NCBI RefSeq assembly: GCF_044628455.1
Contig: NZ_JBIYZW010000001.1
Location: 186,001 to 250,000 of the forward strand
DNA: 64,000 nt
Source: Solirubrum sp044628455
GTDB taxonomy: Bacteria; Bacteroidota; Bacteroidia; Cytophagales; Hymenobacteraceae
Direction: 5' to 3'
How positions within the stretch are numbered: the first letter of the stretch is position 1; every line of letters starts with the position of its first letter. This document shows, in pieces, positions 41,517 to 49,480 of this stretch. The notes beneath the pieces were generated by a model. It made no database searches and was not told where the DNA came from. It saw only the letters and a list, made by a program, of their open reading frames with translations. Position numbers and translations under genes: made by a program.

Positions 41517-41533
41517 GTTCCTCCGGAGGGAAC
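41517..41533 (+). promoter_or_regulatory. Curlin leader palindrome 2 (GTTCCTCCGGAGGGAAC)
   Basis: Differs by one base from the palindrome before curlin 1 and sits 42 nt before its ATG. GTTCC/GGAAC arms with an inner TCCGGA. Confidence 0.7.
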
Positions 41534-41575
41534 CCCCTGAGTACCATCTCCCCAACATCCAACCATCCAGTCCCC

Positions 41576-42709
41576 ATGAAAAAGTATTCTTTTCTGGTAG
41601 CCGCACTATTGGCTGCCGGTTTCGCCAGCGCCCAGGACAATACCAGCACCGTTACCCAGATCGGCGGGGTTAACAATGCCGATGTACGCCAGACCGGCCA
41701 GCGCAATGCCGCCGCTGCCGGGCAGGCTGGCGACGGCAACGAGCTGATTCAGCGGCAGCGCGGCATCGAAAACGTCGCCGAGGCTACCCAGCTGGGCGAC
41801 GGCAACGGCGCCAGTCAGCAGCAGCAGGGGCGCTACAATGCCGCTGGCTTGCTGACGGTAGGCGACGACAATACCGCCACGCAGACCCAGGAAGGTCGTT
41901 ACAACAGCGCCACCGGCCAGCAGTACGGCGACGACAACTCCCTGCGGCAGGCCCAGGATGGCAACCGCAACACCGCCACGGCCGTGCAGCGCGTCGACCG
42001 CAACATTGCGGACCAGCGGCAGACCGGTGACCGTAACAAGGCCGCCATTATTCAGGGCGACGGCGTGCCGCTCGACAGCGACAACAAAGCCTACCAGACT
42101 CAGGAAGGCGACCGGAACGATGCCTACGCCAAGCAGATTGGCGGGCGTAACCGCTCCTACCAAAACCAGCTCGACGGTGACCGTAACAAGGCTTCGGTGG
42201 TGCAGGAAGGCGGCAACGACAACTACGCCACCCAGTACCAGTCGCGGGGCCTGCTGGGCGGCGGCGACGACAACCGCGCCACCATTCGCCAGGTAGGCAA
42301 CCGCAACCGCGCCGAACAGTCGCAGATCGGCAGCGACAACGAATCGAACGCCGCGCAGCATGGTTCCGATAACGTTTCGCTGCAAAACATTGGCTTGCTG
42401 CGGGCCGACCGCAACGTAGCCAACGTGGAGCAGCGCGGCAACGGCAACCGCGCCGAGCAGACCATTCTCGGTTACGACAACCGCGCTACTTCCGAGCAGG
42501 AAGGCAACGGCAACCGCTCGTACCAGCTGCAGACCGGTTCGGATAACATTGCCTACGCCGACCAGGACGGCGACGGGCACCTGGCCCGCCAGACCCAGAT
42601 TGGCAACGACAACACTGCCCGGGTGTGGCAGGGCGTCAGCGGCCAGACCAGCATTATCTCGCAGGTGGGCAACGGCAACGTCGCCAACGTTCACCAGGAT
42701 CATCCCTAG
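41576..42709 (+). CDS. Long curlin (CsgA/CsgB-type) 2
   Basis: The 377-residue paralogue of the upstream curlin has a signal peptide (MKKYSFLVAALLAAGFASAQ), about 16 repeats with the same N-x-A-x-x-x-Q-x-G-x-x-N pattern, and a near-identical C-terminal block (GQTSIISQVGNGNVANVHQD). The 'IIQGDGVPLDSDNKA' type interruption in mid-protein matches 'IVQGDGIPLDGHNKA' in curlin 1, so both descend from one ancestor rather than from independent repeat growth. ATG 41576 fits the signal peptide and the promoter. It would be secreted through CsgG and assembled on the surface. A hairpin follows at 42730. Confidence 0.9.
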   Translation: MKKYSFLVAALLAAGFASAQDNTSTVTQIGGVNNADVRQTGQRNAAAAGQAGDGNELIQRQRGIENVAEATQLGDGNGASQQQQGRYNAAGLLTVGDDNTATQTQEGRYNSATGQQYGDDNSLRQAQDGNRNTATAVQRVDRNIADQRQTGDRNKAAIIQGDGVPLDSDNKAYQTQEGDRNDAYAKQIGGRNRSYQNQLDGDRNKASVVQEGGNDNYATQYQSRGLLGGGDDNRATIRQVGNRNRAEQSQIGSDNESNAAQHGSDNVSLQNIGLLRADRNVANVEQRGNGNRAEQTILGYDNRATSEQEGNGNRSYQLQTGSDNIAYADQDGDGHLARQTQIGNDNTARVWQGVSGQTSIISQVGNGNVANVHQDHP

Positions 42710-42729
42710 AGAAGGTGCCTGCTGCCCTA

Positions 42730-42769
42730 ATCAGCCCCGTTGCTCCCGCCTAGGAGTGGCGGGGCTGAT
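42730..42769 (+). terminator. Hairpin after curlin 2
   Basis: ATCAGCCCCG and CGGGGCTGAT pair over 10 bp with a 20-nt loop. There is no T-tract, so it may be an attenuator or stabilising structure rather than a strong terminator. Confidence 0.5.
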
Positions 42770-42888
42770 GGCGCTAACGGTGCCTATGTTTATATTATAT
42801 AAATAAAATTTTGCAATAATTTATTATTGTGGTATGTTGCCTAAGCAGAACAACAGCCCATTCCCCTTCACGCTTCCCCGGAATTTGC

Positions 42889-43461
42889 ATGAAAACGACA
42901 CTTCTTAGTTTGTTGAGCGGGGCAGTACTGCTGGCCCCGGCCGCACAGGCCCAGGACTCGCCCAGTGCCGAGCACGAGCTGGCTCAGCAGCTTGGCACCG
43001 AGCGGCTCCCCATAAGCCTGGCCGGCTCTGCGGCCGAGCTCAACGAAACCACCCTAACCCAGACCGGCAGCCATAACTCGGCCCTGGTACGCCAGCTGCG
43101 CGCCGGCGAGGCACCCTTGGGTAACCTGGTATACATGGTGCAGGCGGGCACCGGCAACTCAGCCAACCTGGGCCAGACCGGGGCGGGCAACCGCACTGTA
43201 GTGGAGCAGTTCGGCAACGGTAACCAGGTGGAAAGCGACATCAACGGCCTCAATACCGAGTCGCGTATTCGGCAGTCGGGTACCGCCAACCGCGTGGATC
43301 AGGAGCTGAACGTGGACAACCGCCGGTATCTGGTAGAGCAGAACGGCCGCAACAACGAGCTGGTGCAGCGCGAGCAGGGCGCTACCACGCCGGGCTACGA
43401 GGTGCACATGCGCGGCACCGGCATCCGCATCGTCATCGAACAGGGCCGCGTGCTGCCCTAA
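42889..43461 (+). CDS. Short curlin-repeat protein (CsgB-like minor curlin)
   Basis: A 190-residue protein with a signal peptide (TTLLSLLSGAVLLAPAAQAQ) and about four or five curlin-type repeats (TLTQTGSHNSALV, MVQAGTGNSANLGQTGAGN, RIRQSGTANRV). A non-repeat N-terminal leader (SPSAEHELAQQLG) and a divergent C-terminus (YEVHMRGTGIRIVIEQGRVLP) rich in basic and beta-branched residues follow the pattern of nucleating CsgB, whose last repeat is degenerate. It is 34 bp upstream of the CsgH-like gene, in the same direction. A minor or nucleating subunit role is inferred. Confidence 0.8.
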   Translation: MKTTLLSLLSGAVLLAPAAQAQDSPSAEHELAQQLGTERLPISLAGSAAELNETTLTQTGSHNSALVRQLRAGEAPLGNLVYMVQAGTGNSANLGQTGAGNRTVVEQFGNGNQVESDINGLNTESRIRQSGTANRVDQELNVDNRRYLVEQNGRNNELVQREQGATTPGYEVHMRGTGIRIVIEQGRVLP

Positions 43462-43495
43462 CGCCATTTCCCTACTTCGTTAACTGGCAAGCCTT

Positions 43496-43861
43496 ATGTC
43501 GTCGCCCTATTGTTTTCTCGCCCTGTGGAGCATGGCGCTGCCCTGGGCTGCCACGTGCGAGGCCCGCCTGGAGCTGGCCCAGAGCGGTTCCCAGCTCACG
43601 GTGGTGGGGCACTGCCGCAACCCCGGCCCCGCGGCCGCCCAGCTGCGCTACGAGCTGCTGACCGAAAAGCGCGGGCGCAGCGGCAGCTCGCGCAACGCCC
43701 AGTCGGGCTGGGTGGAGGCCCGGCCAGGGCAGGAGCTGGTGTTGTCGCGCACCACCATCAGCGCCGGCCCCCACGACTACTACCGGGTGCGGCTGCGCCT
43801 GCTCGACGAGGAGGGCAACGTACTGGCCGCCGACTCGGCCGTGCACGAACCCCAGCGCTAA
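43496..43861 (+). CDS. csgH: CsgH/CsgC-like curli chaperone
   Basis: A 121-residue protein with a signal-like N-terminus and a small immunoglobulin-like beta-sandwich: ARLELAQSGSQLTVVGHC, LRYELLTEKRGRSGSSRNAQSGW, then ISAGPHDYYRVRLRLLD. The spacing of the Cys in HCRN and the QSGW segment fit CsgH, the periplasmic inhibitor of premature curlin polymerisation that replaces CsgC outside enterobacteria. The position directly after a curlin gene supports this. Sequence conservation in the family is low, so the call depends partly on context. Confidence 0.65.
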   Translation: MSSPYCFLALWSMALPWAATCEARLELAQSGSQLTVVGHCRNPGPAAAQLRYELLTEKRGRSGSSRNAQSGWVEARPGQELVLSRTTISAGPHDYYRVRLRLLDEEGNVLAADSAVHEPQR

Positions 43862-43942
43862 CCGGCCGGACGCCAACCCGAGCCCCGGTTTGCCGGCCGC
43901 CGCCAAGCTGCCGCCTGTTTTCCACCTTCTATTCTCCACCTC

Positions 43943-45451
43943 ATGATCTTACCCGTAACCCGCTGCCTGTGGCTGGCGGTACTGGTGCTGCTGAGCGCGG
44001 TGCTAACTGCCTGCGAAGAGGAAACGGTTGAGCCCACCACCTTCGGGGCCATCGAGGGCACGGTGCGCGATGCCCGTTCCAATATGCCGCTGGCTAACGT
44101 CGTCATCACCACCAACCCGGCTACCACCTCGTTTACCACCGACGCCGAAGGGCGCTTTGCCCTGCCCAACCTGGCCAGCGGCAAATACACTCTCTCGGCC
44201 AAGAAGGCCGAATACAAGGTGGAAACGCTGAGCGTGACGGTGGGAGAGGGGCCGGCCACCGCCGTAGTCGTGCTGCTCGACAAGCCGGTGGGCAGCAACA
44301 GTCGGCCCAACGCGCCGGTGCGGGCCGAGCCGGCCAATGGTGCCGGCGGGCTGGCCACCGCCGTAACCCTGCGCTGGAGCGCCACCGACCCCGACGTCAC
44401 CGACTCGCTGCGCTACGACGTGGTACTCTACGAGAGCAACTCCACCCTGCAGCGGACCCTGCTCACCAACAGCCGCGACACCGTGGTGCTGGCTACGGGC
44501 CTGCGCTACGGCACCATTTACTTCTGGCAGATAACCGTGCGCGACAAAGCCGGCGAAACCACCCGCGGCGACGTCTGGAGCTTCCAGACCCAGGCGTTTC
44601 CTACTCTGCGCTACGTGTTTGCCAGCACCGTAGCCGGCAACACCGACATCTACGCCTCCGATGCGCTGGCGGGCAACGTGACCACGCTGCGGCTCACCAG
44701 CACCGCGGCCGTGGAAACCGCTCCGCAGCTCAGCCCCACCCGCGACCGGATAGCCTTTACCAGCAACGCCACCGGGCAGTACCAGCTCTACACCATGAAC
44801 CGCGACGGCTCGGACGTGCGGCGTTTGACCACGCTGGCGGTGGAGAGCTACTACAACCAGGGGCAGGGCTACTGCTGGTCGCCCGACGGGGCGCAGCTGG
44901 TTTACGCCCATTACGACAAGCTTTACCGCATCAACCGCGATGGTACCGGGCTGCTGCTGCTGGCTACGGCGCCGGCGGGGCGCCACTTCCGCGAGATGGA
45001 CTGGCACGGGCTGGCCAACAAGATTGCCGTGCAAACGATGGGGGCCAGCATCTACGATGCCGAAGTGTATCTGCTCAATCCTAATGGCACGGGGCTAACC
45101 CAGGTGCTGGGCAACCAGCCCGGCCGGCTCGACTCCCCCGGCTTTAGCACCGACGGCCGCCAGCTGCTGTACACCCGCGACCTGTCGGGCATCGACGACG
45201 CTACGGGCCGGCAGCTTAACGCCCACATCTTGCTGCAGAACCCCGACGGCAGCGGCCTGCTGGATTTGTCGGCGCAGAAGCCAGCCGGCACCAACGACTT
45301 GTGGCCGCGCTTTTCGCCCGACGGTGCCAAGATCATTTTCGTAAACCAAGCCAACGACAACCAGAGCCCACCCGAAGTGTGGACCATGGACCTGGACGGG
45401 CGCAACCGCGCGCGGCTGTTCCAGAACGCCACGCTGCCCGACTGGAAGTAA
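43943..45451 (+). CDS. Lipoprotein with CarboxypepD-reg-like, FN3-like and PD40 propeller domains
   Basis: The 502-residue product has a lipoprotein signal (VLVLLSAVLTAC, Cys24). A carboxypeptidase-regulatory-like domain (about 30-115, IEGTVRDARSNMPLANVVI, TTDAEGRFALPNLASGKYTL) comes next, then an FN3-like domain (115-215), and a TolB/PD40-like beta-propeller (about 220-500) with repeated D-x-Y and SPDGxxI blades (LSPTRDRIAFTSNATGQYQLY, FSPDGAKIIFVN). It closes the curli locus, 81 bp after the CsgH-like gene and before a perfect terminator. Such a protein is not part of classic curli operons; a surface or periplasmic binding role is possible. Confidence 0.75.
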   Translation: MILPVTRCLWLAVLVLLSAVLTACEEETVEPTTFGAIEGTVRDARSNMPLANVVITTNPATTSFTTDAEGRFALPNLASGKYTLSAKKAEYKVETLSVTVGEGPATAVVVLLDKPVGSNSRPNAPVRAEPANGAGGLATAVTLRWSATDPDVTDSLRYDVVLYESNSTLQRTLLTNSRDTVVLATGLRYGTIYFWQITVRDKAGETTRGDVWSFQTQAFPTLRYVFASTVAGNTDIYASDALAGNVTTLRLTSTAAVETAPQLSPTRDRIAFTSNATGQYQLYTMNRDGSDVRRLTTLAVESYYNQGQGYCWSPDGAQLVYAHYDKLYRINRDGTGLLLLATAPAGRHFREMDWHGLANKIAVQTMGASIYDAEVYLLNPNGTGLTQVLGNQPGRLDSPGFSTDGRQLLYTRDLSGIDDATGRQLNAHILLQNPDGSGLLDLSAQKPAGTNDLWPRFSPDGAKIIFVNQANDNQSPPEVWTMDLDGRNRARLFQNATLPDWK

Positions 45452-45477
45452 TAATCCAGCCTCTTGGAACCCGACCG

Positions 45478-45507
45478 AACCGGCGCCCGTTAGCAGGCGC
45501 CGGTTTT
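45478..45507 (+). terminator. Terminator at the end of the curli locus
   Basis: AACCGGCGCC and GGCGCCGGTT pair perfectly around CGTTAGCA, followed by TT. Confidence 0.8.
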
Positions 45508-45573
45508 GGCGTTTATAGGCCGCTGGCCCCGGGTAGACAATTTAGTTTGCAGCGGGTGATTCGTTGTAGACTA

Positions 45574-45603
45574 TTGACTTATCGAATATTAACCGCATTT
45601 TTG
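45574..45603 (+). promoter_or_regulatory. Promoter of the 1132-residue T9SS protein gene
   Basis: TTG (45574-45576), a 19-nt spacer and CATTTTTG (45596-45603, one mismatch) match the Bacteroidetes pattern. The start codon is at 45916, leaving an unusually long, AT-rich leader of about 305 nt (45610-45915) with no recognised riboswitch or gene. Confidence 0.55.
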
Positions 45604-45915
45604 TGGCCGAAAAAGAATCATTATAAAATATGAATATACATTTATTCATACTTAGTAGTTCTTTAACAAGGTTGGGAATGAGTGGTAGTTTTTTGAGTTC
45701 GTTTGCATGTGACAGGAAAAATATCGGTCTTCTGGCACGATATGTGGGAGTTGGCGTCCGTTTTGCCCAGATATCAGTGATGGCGGCTCTTAAAAAACTG
45801 CAACAAAAAAGCATGGGTGCCTCATCCTTTTCCCTGGTCTTTTCGTAAGGAACCGCAACAGGCAGAGCAGTAGTCTTGGCCTTTTTTCTCCTGTAACCAT
45901 TACTCTCTTTCAAAT

Positions 45916-48900
45916 ATGAAAAACGCTTACAAAGTCGCTGAGCGAAAGACCGGGTGGTCGCGCTTAAGCGCACTGATGGCCGTCTTTCTGCTCGTCCCGG
46001 CGCTGGGTTGGGCCCAGACGTTCACGGAAACCGTTGGTGATGTGCCTGGCGCTCCTTTTACGGAAGGCCAAACTGTTAACACCTACTACGGTGGGGTAAA
46101 CGGTACTCCCCCCAACGCGCGTAAGTTTGATAACGACAACGAGCGGGGCTTCAACTACAACAGCCCGGCCGCCAACTCGGCGCTGATTTCGGCGCAGAAC
46201 ACCTCGCCCAGCGGTGGCCGCAACATCGAGTACCCGGCTGCTATTGCCAGCAACGTGCAGGTGACCATTAGCGACATCAGCACGGCGGCGCTCAGCAACG
46301 GGCAGATTTCGTTTGAGTTGTTCAACCCGGCTGCTACCAACGTGGCCAACGCCCAGTTCCGCGTGCAGTATGCCGTGTCGACCGACGGCGGGGCTACCTA
46401 CGCTGGCTTCACCAATATTGCTGGTGCCACCTACACGGCCGGCACGAACGCCTGGGTAACTTACACGGCTAACCTGCCCGCGGCCGCTATCGGAGACTAC
46501 GTTGCCCTGCGCTTTCTGCGTCTGGGCGCGGCAGCAGCCAATGGCACCTACCGCATCGATAACATCCGTCTGACCGGCACTACCACGCCCTTCACGGCCG
46601 TAAACCCCGACCAGCGCCTGTTCCCCGACACGGAGGTAGGCCAAGTTTCGGCCGCCCAACTCATTACCGTGCGCGGCGCGGGTCTGAGCCAGCCGGTAAC
46701 GGTAACGGCTCCGACGGGCTTTCAGGTACGCACCGGCGCCGGCACGTTCGGCACCACCGCTACCATTGCCATTGATGCCGCGGGCCGCGTACCGGCCAAC
46801 AGCACCTTCGAAGTGCGCTTTGCCCCGACGGCAATCGGCTCGACTGGTCTGCGCAACGTGACCGTGACTTCGGGTACGGCTAGCAGCTCGGTAGTAGTAA
46901 CGGGTACGGGTACGGCGGCCCAGCCGCGCGTGCAGGCTTCGGCCACCTCGCTGCCCGACTTCGGCAACGTACAGGTTGGCTCGGTTTCTTCGGTCCAGTC
47001 GTTCACGGTGAGCGGCCAGAACCTGGGCACCAACGGCGTTACCATCCTGGCGCCGACCGGCTTCCAGGTGCGCACCACCGGGGCTTTCGGCAACAGCGCT
47101 ACCATTGCTTCGAACGGCAGCGTAACCAACGCTACGGTTGAAGTACGCTTTGTGCCGGTAGCCATCGGCGCCGTCAGCGGCAACGTGGAAGTACAGTCGG
47201 CTGGCGCCACCACGCAGACGGTATTCGTGAGCGGCACCGGTGACCCGGCTCCGGCAGGTCCCAACCTCACTGTAACGCCCGCTACCCCGCTGGATTTTGG
47301 CAACGTAACGAACAGCGGTTCGTCGCAGGTACTCTCGTTCACGGTTGGTGGTACCAACCTCACCAACGATATCGTCATCACGCCGAACGCCACTCCCGGC
47401 ACGCCGCCGGTGGCCAACATTCAGATTCGTAACGCCTCGATCCCGGGCAGCACCTTCAGCTCGGCGCCCATCACCCTGACGCGCGATGCGAACGGCCTGG
47501 TACCCACTACCACTATTGAAACCCGCCTGGTGCCCACGGTAGCCGGTGGTACTTTCACTGGCTCCGTTACCGTAGCCAGTGGCACGCTAACCAGAACCGT
47601 AAACATTACGGCTAACAACCCGAGCAACCAGACCTCCGACATCACCGTCAGCGGTCCGCTGCTGACGGAGTTCAGCACCTCGCCCGGTATTGCTTCAGCT
47701 CCTCAGTCGTTTAACGTGTCGGGTAGCAACCTGCTGCAGGACATCACCCTGCGCGCGCCGCAGTTCTACCAGATTTCGCTTTCGTCGAACCCGGCCAGCT
47801 TCCCTGCCGCCGGCGTAACCGGCAACAGCATCGTGCTGCCGCGCATCACCTCGGGACCGAACGCCAACAATGTGCCGCTGACTACGATCTACGTCCGTTA
47901 CTTCCCGCCCACGCCCCAGAAAGACCGCGGCGTGTTCCTGGAAGCCAGCAGCGCCCCGGCCCGCACCCAGTTCGTGTCGCTGAACGGTTCGAGCGCCCCG
48001 GAAATCGAGCTGCGTGACCCGTTCACCTTCGTGCGCAACCAAGTGAAAGGCACCGTTTCGGGCCCGCAGGCCCAGTCGCTGCGCATCCGGGGTGCCCGCC
48101 TGTCGCAGCCGGTTACCATCACCGTGCCCAACGACGCCGTGTCGCCCCTGAACCCGAGCGGCACCCCGCAGTTCGTGATTTCGACCAGCCTGAACGGTAC
48201 CTACGGCTACTCGATTCAGATTTCGCCCAACCCGACCAACGACTCGATCGGTAGCGCCACGCGCATCTACGTTCGTTACGCCCCGACTCGGGTAGGTTCG
48301 GCAGCGGCTGACCTGACTTTCCAGAGCCAGAACTTCTTCAATAACGTGCCCTTTACCTTGGCCCCCAACAGCTCGCTGAAGGGCAACTCCATTGACCTGG
48401 AGCCCACCATTCAGTCGCAGGCCATCGTGACGCGCTCGGCCGACCGCACCAGCGTGACGCTGAACTTCCAGATTCCGGGTGACCCGGAGGCAGCCGGCTT
48501 TGGTGAGAACCGCTTGGTTATTGCCAGCGTGGCTGATACAGTTCTGGCTTCGGCTAACCAGTTCCCGCAGGACGGCCAGGCTTACGCCACCGGCAACGAG
48601 CGGTATGGCTTCGGTGCTCAGATTGGCGGCAACTACGTGGTGTTTGCCGGTAGCGCCAAGGTCATCACCATCACCGACCTGAACCCGGCGCTGGAGTACT
48701 ACTTCTTTGGCTTCGAGTACAACAACGACCAGACCCAGGGTGCTGAGAACTACAAGGTGCCGAACCTGCCGCTGGTGCAGCAGCCCCTGCCGGTTGAGCT
48801 GATTACCTTCACCGCCAAGCCCAGCAAGGGCCGCGTGCTGCTCGACTGGTCGACGGCTCAGGAGGAAAACAACAAGGGCTTTGAGATTCTGCGCAGCCGT

Positions 48901-49314
48901 AACGGCCGTGACTTCACGGTAATCGGCACCAAAGAAGGTCGCGGTACCACCGCCGAGCGCACCGAGTACAGCTTCGTGGACAACACGCCGCTGTCGGGTA
49001 CCTCGTACTACCGCCTCAAGCAGATCGACCTCGACGGCAAAGTAACGCTGACCGCCATCCGCACGGTAGCCCTGACCGGCCGCGCCGAGCTGACTTTGTT
49101 CCCGAACCCGGTAGTTGACGTGCTCAACATCCAGGTGACCGACCTGGCCGCCGACGCCCAGGTGACGGTAACCGACCTGCTGGGCCGCACGGTGCTGAGC
49201 CAGACCATGCCGGCCAACGGCCAGCTGAACCTGAGCAGCCTCAAGCCGGGCAACTACGTGGTGAACGTGGTGAGCAACGGCCAGAAACTGACCCGCAAGC
49301 TGGTGAAGCGCTAA
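45916..49314 (+). CDS. Large T9SS-secreted repeat adhesin-like protein
   Basis: A 1132-residue protein with an extended signal peptide (cleavage near GWAQ) and an N-terminal beta-sandwich (about 35-210). Four or five related ~105-residue Ig-like repeats follow, with the DFGNVQVGSVSSVQSFTVSG / APTGFQVRT pattern of choice-of-anchor or HYDIN-like domains. The end holds an FN3-like ELITFTA...LLDWSTAQEENNKGF block and a type A T9SS sorting domain (LTLFPNPVVDVLNIQV to NYVVNVVSNGQKLTRKLV). It should be exported by Sec and then T9SS and attached to the surface. It leads a five-gene array of similar cargo and has its own promoter and terminator. Confidence 0.9.
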   Translation: MKNAYKVAERKTGWSRLSALMAVFLLVPALGWAQTFTETVGDVPGAPFTEGQTVNTYYGGVNGTPPNARKFDNDNERGFNYNSPAANSALISAQNTSPSGGRNIEYPAAIASNVQVTISDISTAALSNGQISFELFNPAATNVANAQFRVQYAVSTDGGATYAGFTNIAGATYTAGTNAWVTYTANLPAAAIGDYVALRFLRLGAAAANGTYRIDNIRLTGTTTPFTAVNPDQRLFPDTEVGQVSAAQLITVRGAGLSQPVTVTAPTGFQVRTGAGTFGTTATIAIDAAGRVPANSTFEVRFAPTAIGSTGLRNVTVTSGTASSSVVVTGTGTAAQPRVQASATSLPDFGNVQVGSVSSVQSFTVSGQNLGTNGVTILAPTGFQVRTTGAFGNSATIASNGSVTNATVEVRFVPVAIGAVSGNVEVQSAGATTQTVFVSGTGDPAPAGPNLTVTPATPLDFGNVTNSGSSQVLSFTVGGTNLTNDIVITPNATPGTPPVANIQIRNASIPGSTFSSAPITLTRDANGLVPTTTIETRLVPTVAGGTFTGSVTVASGTLTRTVNITANNPSNQTSDITVSGPLLTEFSTSPGIASAPQSFNVSGSNLLQDITLRAPQFYQISLSSNPASFPAAGVTGNSIVLPRITSGPNANNVPLTTIYVRYFPPTPQKDRGVFLEASSAPARTQFVSLNGSSAPEIELRDPFTFVRNQVKGTVSGPQAQSLRIRGARLSQPVTITVPNDAVSPLNPSGTPQFVISTSLNGTYGYSIQISPNPTNDSIGSATRIYVRYAPTRVGSAAADLTFQSQNFFNNVPFTLAPNSSLKGNSIDLEPTIQSQAIVTRSADRTSVTLNFQIPGDPEAAGFGENRLVIASVADTVLASANQFPQDGQAYATGNERYGFGAQIGGNYVVFAGSAKVITITDLNPALEYYFFGFEYNNDQTQGAENYKVPNLPLVQQPLPVELITFTAKPSKGRVLLDWSTAQEENNKGFEILRSRNGRDFTVIGTKEGRGTTAERTEYSFVDNTPLSGTSYYRLKQIDLDGKVTLTAIRTVALTGRAELTLFPNPVVDVLNIQVTDLAADAQVTVTDLLGRTVLSQTMPANGQLNLSSLKPGNYVVNVVSNGQKLTRKLVKR

Positions 49315-49331
49315 GCTTCAACTCTTAAGCT

Positions 49332-49367
49332 AAAAAGCCCCTGCCATACCCGGCAGGGGCTTTTTTT
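49332..49367 (+). terminator. Terminator of the 1132-residue T9SS gene
   Basis: AAAAAGCCCCTGCC and its exact complement pair around ATACCC, with a TTTTTTT tract. Confidence 0.85.
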
Positions 49368-49480
49368 ATGCCCGGGCGGGCATAACAATTAGGTAACTAT
49401 ATGGGAATAGTACGCTGCATAAGCGAAGTTGTAACTTAGCGCCGCGCTGACGCACACCTTCACTTCTTAGCTTACCCCGC

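Noticed and set aside
45630..45848. A 72-codon frame in the leader of the first T9SS gene
   Set aside because: No promoter box or conserved-looking motif of its own; more likely part of a long leader, which is reported instead.
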